From Candidatus Bathyarchaeota archaeon (GTDB lineage Archaea; Thermoproteota; Bathyarchaeia; Bathyarchaeales; SOJC01), in assembly GCA_023131555.1 (NCBI GenBank), contig JAGLZJ010000016.1, positions 1-11,849 on the forward strand: a stretch of 11,849 bases of DNA, given 5' to 3'. A model generated the notes under the pieces. The model did not search any database, was not told the DNA's origin, and worked only from the letters and a program-made list of their open reading frames with translations. Position numbers and translations under genes: made by a program. Positions within the stretch are counted from its first letter, which is position 1; each line of letters starts with the position of its first letter. Positions 7,139-11,849 of this stretch are shown piece by piece.

Positions 7139-7172
7139 TGTCCGATAACCTCATATAGATTAGTCTGGGGAG

Positions 7173-7179
7173 AATTAAA
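7173..7179 (-). promoter_or_regulatory. Candidate TATA box for the kae1-led run
   Basis: The minus strand reads TTTAATT, 34 bases or more upstream of the kae1 ATG. Initiation about 25 bases downstream would fall just before the GAGG Shine-Dalgarno at 7152-7149, giving a short leader. This would serve the kae1-bud32-rdgB-rps15-DHH-pcc1 transcript. Confidence 0.4.
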
Positions 7180-7215
7180 CGCTTTAGAAAGGAAAAGCAC
7201 TTGAGCACGTAATGA

Positions 7216-7235
7216 GTGTGTTCATCGCAACACGC
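7216..7235. repeat. Imperfect 7-bp dyad in the divergent promoter region
   Basis: Arms GTGTGTT (7216-7222) and AACACGC (7229-7235) pair at six of seven positions around a 6-base spacer. The dyad abuts the candidate TATA box of the plus-strand gene and lies about 36 bases upstream of the kae1 TATA candidate, so a bound regulator could affect both directions. Confidence 0.35.
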
Positions 7236-7242
7236 TTTTATC
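7236..7242 (+). promoter_or_regulatory. Candidate TATA box for the TFE-beta-like gene
   Basis: TTTTATC is the best AT-rich hexamer-like element in the expected window. It is about 50 bases upstream of ATG 7287 and about 25 bases upstream of a plausible start near 7265. The gene then has a strong Shine-Dalgarno, AGGTGAGG (7275-7282), directly complementary to the anti-Shine-Dalgarno of the 16S gene in this window. Confidence 0.4.
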
Positions 7243-7286
7243 TTCAGATGCGGTTACTGTATGTAAAAAATGGCAGGTGAGGCAAA

Positions 7287-7664
7287 ATGCCTAGGCGTAG
7301 CGATCTAGAGCACAAAGCTCTTCAATTTATCTCAAGAACTTCTGATGAAGGAGTGCTTCAAGTTGATCTTTGGCATCAGCTGAAGGCAAGTAGCAGAGAG
7401 GGATCACGTATAGCAATCAAGTTGGAAAACAAGGGATTCATCAGGCGGGAACGCGAACTCTTTGGCGGAAGGTGGACCTACAGGTTGTACCCGAAGAAGG
7501 AGCCTGTTTCAATAATCTCGATAAAGAATTGCCCTTGCTTGATTTGCTCTGATAGTATTCGGTGTGGAGCATACGGTGCCATATCACCAAATGTCTGCGA
7601 AAGACTCACAACTTGGGCAATCAACTTGATACACGAGAAAAAAAGCGTGCCGGGTGACCCCTAA
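7287..7664 (+). CDS. TFE-beta / RPC39-like winged-helix protein with probable FeS motif
   Basis: The 125-residue protein has two parts. Residues about 5-70 form a winged helix (ALQFISR, VLQVDLWHQLKASSREGSRIAIKLENKGFIRRE, then a GGRWTYRLYP wing). Residues 82-112 carry C84-x2-C87-x5-C93-x10-C104 within CxxC...CGAYGAISPxxCxxLTxWA. From memory, this spacing, the ISP-x2-C and the following x2-L/M-T-x-W match the [4Fe-4S] domain of human RPC39 and of archaeal TFE-beta. TFE-beta pairs with TFE-alpha to promote promoter opening by RNA polymerase. I therefore propose TFE-beta in the compact form with one winged helix. A less specific alternative is another winged-helix DNA-binding protein with a metal site. 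The gene precedes rrmJ by two bases and is divergent from kae1. Confidence 0.72.
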   Translation: MPRRSDLEHKALQFISRTSDEGVLQVDLWHQLKASSREGSRIAIKLENKGFIRRERELFGGRWTYRLYPKKEPVSIISIKNCPCLICSDSIRCGAYGAISPNVCERLTTWAINLIHEKKSVPGDP

Positions 7665-7666
7665 GG

Positions 7667-8299
7667 TTGCCTAAGCAGTGGCTGAGAGCTAGAAAGCAAG
7701 ACTATTTTTACCAAAAGGCAAAGACGGAGAGGTTTCGTTCTAGAGCAGCCTACAAGCTTCTGGAAGCTTTGAAGAAATACAAGTTCATTAGTGAGGGAAA
7801 TGTCGTCGTTGATCTGGGTGCTGCTCCGGGTAGTTGGCTTCAAGTATCCGGTGAGATAGTGGGAGATCAAGGGTTCGTATTGGGGGTGGACTTAAACCCT
7901 ATCCGTTCGCTTGGTGTCAGCAACATCCATACAATTGTGGAGGACATTCTTGATCCTAGAGCCATTAGACTAATCAAGAAGCTACTACCCTCACCAGCTG
8001 ACGCGATCTTCTCCGACGTGTCGCCGAACACAACAGGTGTCTGGGATGTTGATCACGCCAGGCAGATAGAACTGGCTAATCGTTCTCTGGAAATTGCATC
8101 GAATCTACTACGACCTGATGGGAGCTTCTTTGTTAAGGTTTTTCAAGGAGACATGTTCAAGGACTGTTTCGGAAGAGTGAAACGGTGTTTTCGAAGGGTC
8201 AAAATACTTAAACCTCAGGCGAGTCGTCGCAGAAGCGCTGAGATTTTCGTTCTTGGAATAGGGTTCAAGAAAAAGCCGGACAACAGCAGCTTAACATGA
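7667..8299 (+). CDS. rlmE: FtsJ/RrmJ-family 23S rRNA (uridine-2'-O-)methyltransferase
   Basis: The protein is predicted to methylate a ribose 2'-OH in large-subunit rRNA using S-adenosylmethionine. Its 210 residues show RSRAAYKLLE, the SAM-binding VDLGAAPGSW (48-57), and all four members of the catalytic tetrad: K30, D117 in SDVSPNTTG, K157 in FFVKVFQG and E192 in SAEIFVLG. Length matches the single-domain RrmJ type, without the TRAM domain some archaeal members carry. The start is TTG 7667, two bases after the upstream stop, with at best a weak Shine-Dalgarno; translation probably depends on coupling to the TFE-beta-like gene. The substrate site is assigned by family, and rRNA versus tRNA cannot be decided from sequence alone. 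Confidence 0.9.
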   Translation: MPKQWLRARKQDYFYQKAKTERFRSRAAYKLLEALKKYKFISEGNVVVDLGAAPGSWLQVSGEIVGDQGFVLGVDLNPIRSLGVSNIHTIVEDILDPRAIRLIKKLLPSPADAIFSDVSPNTTGVWDVDHARQIELANRSLEIASNLLRPDGSFFVKVFQGDMFKDCFGRVKRCFRRVKILKPQASRRRSAEIFVLGIGFKKKPDNSSLT

Positions 8300-8359
8300 A
8301 CGTTCACAGGTGCCCCGAAAAAATGCGTGCCCGCATATACTTGATGGCGAAAGAGTGAG

Positions 8360-8902
8360 ATGGTACGATTTCTGAAGATGTTTCTCGAGTCAAAAAGTGA
8401 TCTAAAAAGGAGAATCTTCGTCATAATTATCTTCTTCGTCGTCGCCACAGTCGTCACTTTTTCAGGGACAATCGCCACCAACGTAGACATTCACGAAGCA
8501 CAAAGAGTGAAGGAAGAACTGGAGGGAGAGTTTCAGCGGATGAATGATCCACGGTTCATCTTAGGGAACAACCTCGTTCACACTCTCGTCATGTTCACGC
8601 CAGTTATAGGTCCAGTCTGGGGATGTTTCGTTCTCTTCAACACAGGAAGAATCATTGCGCTATTCAGCATCGCCGAGGGGATCCCTTCGATATTAACTTT
8701 TGTACTCCTTCTTTTCAGTCCTATTCTGTGGTTGGAATTCAGCGTTTACTCCACAGCCATGGCCCAGAGTGTCATGCTCCTTCTGCATCTAGTTCGAAGA
8801 AGCGGGGGCAGAGAGGCTATTAGAACTTGCGTAGTTATCGCATTGTGTACTATCGTTCTTCTTATCTCAGCTTTCGTGGAATGGTTTATTATTAATGCTT
8901 AA
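8360..8902 (+). CDS. SpoIIM-family (DUF95) integral membrane protein
   Basis: The 180-residue protein has about five hydrophobic segments: residues 17-37, 72-92 and 93-104 (possibly one re-entrant stretch), 110-143 (one or two helices), and 154-178. A short hydrophilic loop at 41-68 is rich in Glu and Arg. Family features include GNNLVHTLVMFTPVIGPVWG followed by the FNTGRIIALFS turn, and the closing LLISAFVEWFI, the usual C-terminal signature of SpoIIM-like proteins. In Bacillus SpoIIM works in engulfment; archaeal members have no sporulation role and no established function. Here it follows rlmE by 60 bp. ATG 8360 has GAGTGAG just upstream. It converges on nadC, with only 53 bp between stops. 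Confidence 0.75.
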   Translation: MVRFLKMFLESKSDLKRRIFVIIIFFVVATVVTFSGTIATNVDIHEAQRVKEELEGEFQRMNDPRFILGNNLVHTLVMFTPVIGPVWGCFVLFNTGRIIALFSIAEGIPSILTFVLLLFSPILWLEFSVYSTAMAQSVMLLLHLVRRSGGREAIRTCVVIALCTIVLLISAFVEWFIINA

Positions 8903-8955
8903 GAGAAACATGAAGCCACAACATTACGTTGATCGCGCTTGGCAATTACATGGCT

Positions 8956-9843
8956 TTAGACTTCTGTTTGCGCGCGCGCCACTTCTTCAACTCCCGTAAC
9001 TTCAAGGCTCATGTCCAATGATTTTACACTGTGAGTGATCTGGCCGACGCTAATGATGTCGACTCCTGTTCTTGCGTATTGAAGAAGGTTTTGCAAAGTT
9101 ATTCTTCCACTAGCCTCCACCAAGACTCTGCGCCTAACATTCTTCTCTATCATGAGGGAAATTACGTTGCTAACTTGCTGAGGAGATAGGTTATCCAGCA
9201 TGATTACGTCAGCGCCAGCTCTGGCGGCTTTAAGAGCATCTTCACTCGAAGTCACTTCAACCTCAATCTTCTTTGCAAAAGAGACGGATTCTCTGACTTT
9301 CCCGATGGCTTCCTCAACGTCGCCTATGATTCGTAGGTGGTTGTCCTTTATCAAAACCATATCGTCAAGGTGTAACCTGTGCGTGTCACCATGACCCAAT
9401 GATACTGCCCTCTTGTCTAGAAAGCTTAGTCCAGGTGCCACTTTCCTTGTGCATGCAACTCGGGTTTGGAGCCCTGCTTCCCTAAGCTTCGTAACTAGGT
9501 TGTTTGTCAGAGTAGCTATGCCGCTCATCCGAGAGAGGATGTTGAGAATCGTCCTTTCCGCTGAGAGCAGTGACTGGGCGTTCCCGCGGATGTTCAACAA
9601 CACAGAACCTGGTTCGACAGGCTCACCATCTTGTTTCAGAATTCTCGTCAGTAAACTGAGACTTTCACATAGTACGGAGACGGTGTATACTCCAGCCAAT
9701 ACACCTTTCTCCTTGGCGACTACTTCGGCTTCTACTATCTTGCTTCTCGGTATGAGGGAATGCGTCGTGACATCTCCCTGCCCCAAGTCATCCTCTAAGA
9801 TTCTATGAAGTTTTTTCAGCAACACTGGTTTCGGTAGAAACAT
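8956..9843 (-). CDS. nadC: Nicotinate-nucleotide pyrophosphorylase (quinolinate phosphoribosyltransferase)
   Basis: The enzyme converts quinolinate and PRPP into nicotinate mononucleotide with loss of CO2, the step joining de novo quinolinate synthesis to NAD. The 295 residues show EDDLGQGDVTT (17-27), AERTILNILSRMSGIAT (95-111), TRKVAPGL (132-139), the substrate-binding GHGDTHRLHLDD and IKDNH (166-169), EVEV, IMLDN, EASGRI and the C-terminal barrel motif GVDIISVGQITHS. Length is typical. ATG 9843 lies 4 bases after the glycosyltransferase stop, whose last codons supply a GGGATGA Shine-Dalgarno-like run. The pair is therefore one transcript. The genes for the preceding steps (nadA, nadB or aspartate dehydrogenase) are not in the window. 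Confidence 0.95.
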   Translation of the reverse strand: MFLPKPVLLKKLHRILEDDLGQGDVTTHSLIPRSKIVEAEVVAKEKGVLAGVYTVSVLCESLSLLTRILKQDGEPVEPGSVLLNIRGNAQSLLSAERTILNILSRMSGIATLTNNLVTKLREAGLQTRVACTRKVAPGLSFLDKRAVSLGHGDTHRLHLDDMVLIKDNHLRIIGDVEEAIGKVRESVSFAKKIEVEVTSSEDALKAARAGADVIMLDNLSPQQVSNVISLMIEKNVRRRVLVEASGRITLQNLLQYARTGVDIISVGQITHSVKSLDMSLEVTGVEEVARAQTEV

Positions 9844-9847
9844 GAGT

Positions 9848-11038
9848 TCATCCCTTGAGCGCTACAGCTATTCGCTCAGTGGCTTCTATAGCTTCCTTCA
9901 GCCCATCAAGCTCAGTTAGCTTCTTCAAACCGTGCTCTTCCAATAAATCTCTCTTTCTTCCAATCATCTTTTCAACGGCAACAAGGAGTCTTTTCTTGGT
10001 TAGCCTGTCTTGCTGAATAACAGCGGCGACACCGAGCTCTTCACCTTTTCTAGCGTTGTTGATTTGCTCTGTGTGGCTGGGTGTCGGAATCAGGATAGTG
10101 GGTTTGCCATAGCAAATAGCCTGCATCAGCGTTCCGTGACCAGCTCTCGAAACCACGATGTCACTTGCTTTCAAATATTCAAAGCGATTCGGATTCCATT
10201 TGAAGACAGTCAAGTTACCGTATTGTACGGGATTCGACTCGGATCCAGGAAGTCCCAATGTCATAACAATCTGATAGTCCTCGGAAAAATCTGAAAGGAT
10301 CTTCGTAAGAATTTGCGTGAAATAAGCTTTCTCCTTCATAGGTCCGCTTATAGGTGCAAAGATCAATGGACGATCAGGATCTAGATCAAGCTTCTTGCGG
10401 ATTGCTGCTTTTCCAGGTAGATCATCTGGACGAACTGGCAGGATTGGACCGATGAACCGGGTTTTCTTCTTGAATGCTTTTGGTATACGCAGATTCGCAG
10501 AAGAGATAGTAGCGGGAGGAGGGAAATCCGGAATCATCACTTCAGCACTTGTCGTCCATATCTTTCCAAGAAAAGCAAGGCTCATAGCATCGGTGAATTT
10601 CGCTAGTCGTAGATAATGAGTTCTTCTTGGGATGACAACCTGAAACTGATTCAAGATGCATAAGGTTTGGATGCCAAGCATCCTTGCCGCCACAATGGCT
10701 GAAGCCCGAGAGTCTGAGACCACAACATCGGGTTTAAGCGTCTTCATGATCTCAACCTCCTTTGTTATCTGCTTCAAGAAGGAAAAGGAAGCCACAAATG
10801 GACCGGGATTGAGTGCAGTTCGTCTGAAATCTATAGCGCCATCTGGCCTTACCTGAAAATCCACGGCCGGAACCTCAAGTGTTGGGAAACCTGCCAAACG
10901 CAGGTAGCTTAAAGCATCTTTGTAAGTTGTGAAGAAGACTTCCGTGTTTTCATTCCTTTCTAGCAAACCTTTGGCTATTGGAATGCAACGACCTGCGTGT
11001 CCAAGACCCAATCCACAAAGGGCAAACTCAACCCTCAT
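9848..11038 (-). CDS. MurG/GT28-like glycosyltransferase of unknown substrate
   Basis: The 396-residue protein has the two-Rossmann-domain GT-B architecture. The N-terminal domain opens with CGLGLGHAGRCIPIAKGL (8-25), the glycine-rich acceptor-side loop of MurG-like enzymes. The C-terminal donor domain has PLIFAPISGPMKEK, then SRAGHGTLMQAICYGKP (297-313) and SHTEQINNA (321-329), the nucleotide-sugar binding region typical of GT28/GT1-type enzymes. No signal peptide or membrane segment is visible, so it probably acts at the cytoplasmic face. Archaea lack murein, so the product could be a glycolipid, a protein glycan or a small molecule; the sequence does not say. It is cotranscribed with nadC (4-bp gap). 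ATG 11038 is preceded by an AGGA run about 10 bases upstream. Confidence 0.82.
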   Translation of the reverse strand: MRVEFALCGLGLGHAGRCIPIAKGLLERNENTEVFFTTYKDALSYLRLAGFPTLEVPAVDFQVRPDGAIDFRRTALNPGPFVASFSFLKQITKEVEIMKTLKPDVVVSDSRASAIVAARMLGIQTLCILNQFQVVIPRRTHYLRLAKFTDAMSLAFLGKIWTTSAEVMIPDFPPPATISSANLRIPKAFKKKTRFIGPILPVRPDDLPGKAAIRKKLDLDPDRPLIFAPISGPMKEKAYFTQILTKILSDFSEDYQIVMTLGLPGSESNPVQYGNLTVFKWNPNRFEYLKASDIVVSRAGHGTLMQAICYGKPTILIPTPSHTEQINNARKGEELGVAAVIQQDRLTKKRLLVAVEKMIGRKRDLLEEHGLKKLTELDGLKEAIEATERIAVALKG

Positions 11039-11171
11039 AAACGCTACATCCTACCATGAATCCTTTTGATTCCAAAGCCATGTGTGCAAGTGACAAGCCT
11101 CGACTCATCAACAGACTCGCAGTGTAATAATCCCTATACCCATCATCAAAGGGGTTGTTGAAGGCACGTAT

Positions 11172-11185
11172 TAATCATTTGATTA
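11172..11185. repeat. Perfect 6+2+6 dyad upstream of alba
   Basis: TAATCA and TGATTA are exact reverse complements separated by two bases, about 25 bp upstream of the candidate alba TATA box. The compact AT-rich dyad resembles a site for a dimeric helix-turn-helix regulator. A dyad of this size can also arise by chance in 230 bp of AT-rich DNA. Confidence 0.35.
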
Positions 11186-11208
11186 GTCGGATTCTGTCCG
11201 TGGATATC

Positions 11209-11217
11209 TTCATATAG
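11209..11217 (+). promoter_or_regulatory. Candidate alba promoter (TATA box)
   Basis: TTCATATAG lies about 55 bases upstream of the alba ATG. Initiation near 11235-11240 would give a leader of about 30 nt containing the strong Shine-Dalgarno AAGGAGG at 11251-11257. A second AT-rich option, TCTATACAT, begins at 11221. Confidence 0.4.
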
Positions 11218-11268
11218 TAGTCTATACATCTGCTTTCTTAACTAAACACAAAGGAGGCGGAATACATA

Positions 11269-11553
11269 ATGGGCACAGAATCAAACGTGGTCTATATAGG
11301 GACCAAACCCCCGATGGACTATGTCATGGCAGCCATCACGGCGTTCAACATGGGCAATACCACAGAGATTAGCCTGAAGGCACGAGGCCGCGCAATCAGC
11401 ACGGCTGTTGATGTTGCGGAAATAGTTCGCAATCGGTTTCTGAAGGACGCAAAAGTGCACGCTATTTCAATAGGTACGGAGCAGATCACTCCGAGGGAAG
11501 GCGGAAACCCGAGAAACGTTTCAACAATGGAGATCACGCTGAAGCAAAAGTAG
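11269..11553 (+). CDS. alba: Alba-family DNA/RNA-binding chromatin protein
   Basis: Alba is an abundant small dimeric nucleoid protein that coats DNA and also binds RNA. The 94 residues cover the whole fold: NVVYIGTKPPMDYVMAAITAFNMG (6-29), LKARGRAISTAVDVAEIVRNRFLKD (36-60) and the C-terminal hairpin SIGTEQITPREGG...NVSTMEITLKQK. The RNRFL phenylalanine used for dimer-dimer contacts is kept. Where Sulfolobus Alba (Sso10b) has two adjacent lysines, K16 and K17, this protein has T12-K13, so the lysine known to be acetylated is replaced. The strong Shine-Dalgarno AAGGAGG suits high expression. The gene stands alone on the plus strand and converges on the 16S rRNA gene. Confidence 0.96.
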   Translation: MGTESNVVYIGTKPPMDYVMAAITAFNMGNTTEISLKARGRAISTAVDVAEIVRNRFLKDAKVHAISIGTEQITPREGGNPRNVSTMEITLKQK

Positions 11554-11614
11554 ACTCTTAAGACAACTAGGACCGCCTATCCATTTTTCTTACATTAGAT
11601 CCTATTTCGCATTC

Positions 11615-11631
11615 TATTTTTTAATAAAAAA
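11615..11631. terminator. Bidirectional T-tract terminator between alba and 16S rRNA
   Basis: A T6 run (11617-11622) is followed at once by an A6 run (11626-11631), so either strand ends in a T-rich stretch as archaeal RNA polymerase termination requires. A further T5 tract at 11584-11588 lies in the alba direction. For the 16S transcript the tract comes about 60 bases after the mature 3' end. The 11632-11690 segment between them would be the pre-16S trailer. Its processing helix cannot be checked because the 5' flank of the gene lies outside the window. Confidence 0.55.
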
Positions 11632-11690
11632 GTTATTGAGCTTAGCACACAGCTTTCTCTCCAATCCATAAGCAAAGCGCTGTTTTTCTT

Positions 11691-11849
<159 letters not shown>

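Larger units (their letters stand above)
11039..11268. other. Divergent intergenic region between the glycosyltransferase and alba
   Basis: This 230-bp gap has no convincing ORF or tRNA. It must contain promoters in both directions. Visible elements are a TATA candidate and Shine-Dalgarno for alba on the right, a TAATCA-TT-TGATTA dyad at 11172-11185, and a 5-bp hairpin-capable GAATC/GATTC at 11058-11072 in the glycosyltransferase leader. Two TGATGA-like sequences occur on the minus strand (11105-11110 and 11143-11148), but they do not form a proper C/D-box RNA. Confidence 0.6.

Noticed and set aside
7667..7720. Internal starts for rlmE because TTG is weak
   Set aside because: The conserved RrmJ N-terminus begins immediately after the TTG, and later starts would delete it.
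8903..8955. Terminator between the convergent SpoIIM-like gene and nadC
   Set aside because: The 53-bp gap has no T-run on either strand and no stable stem that I can see.
9413..9808. 131-codon plus-strand ORF opposite nadC
   Set aside because: It is fully antisense to nadC, whose motifs cover the whole region; its translation has no recognisable features.
11058..11072. GAATC/GATTC hairpin before the glycosyltransferase start
   Set aside because: Five base pairs only, not followed by a T-tract and not adjacent to the Shine-Dalgarno; compatible with chance.
11105..11148. Two minus-strand TGATGA boxes suggesting a C/D-box sRNA
   Set aside because: They are separated by 32 bases, too far for a C to C' arrangement, and no CTGA D or D' boxes lie at the required positions.

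Overview
The window is a stretch of archaeal chromosome carrying almost only information-processing and core-metabolism genes. Archaeal identity rests on eS1 (S3Ae) and archaeal-type uS15, the KEOPS proteins Kae1, Bud32 and Pcc1, an archaeal RecJ/GAN-type DHH nuclease, the chromatin protein Alba, and a 16S rRNA 3' end with an archaeal-style h45. Kae1 and Bud32 are separate overlapping genes rather than the fusion found in many Euryarchaeota. A TFE-beta/RPC39-like protein is also present. Together these point to the TACK side, perhaps Bathyarchaeia, but the lineage is inferred and was not tested by phylogeny.

Left two thirds, minus strand (positions 7138 down to 1): Kae1 - Bud32 - XTP/dITP pyrophosphatase (RdgB/Ham1) - uS15 - DHH/RecJ nuclease - Pcc1 - SerRS - eS1 - predicted nucleotidyltransferase. 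The last gene runs off the left edge. Genes overlap or lie within about 40 bp of each other as far as Pcc1. Gaps of 88 bp before serS and 75 bp before eS1 hold probable internal promoters. The cluster combines tRNA t6A modification (KEOPS), translation (uS15, eS1, SerRS), nucleotide-pool cleaning and DNA replication/repair. KEOPS subunit Cgi121 is not present here.

Middle, plus strand (7287-8902): a 148-bp divergent promoter region separates Kae1 from a small winged-helix protein. This protein has a four-cysteine C-terminal motif matching TFE-beta/hRPC39. A FtsJ/RrmJ 2'-O-rRNA methyltransferase and a SpoIIM-family membrane protein follow.

Right part: a minus-strand pair, a MurG/GT28-like glycosyltransferase followed after 4 bp by nadC, converges on the SpoIIM-family gene. 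A 230-bp region then leads into alba on the plus strand. Alba converges on the 3' end of a minus-strand 16S rRNA gene, with a T6/A6 bidirectional terminator-like tract between them. No 23S rRNA follows the 16S gene, so it appears unlinked from 23S.

I found no mobile element, CRISPR array, tRNA gene or defence system. The most notable points are the stand-alone 16S gene, the compact TFE-beta-like gene, a real gene on the left edge that has no stop codon in the window, and several small dyads in promoter regions.
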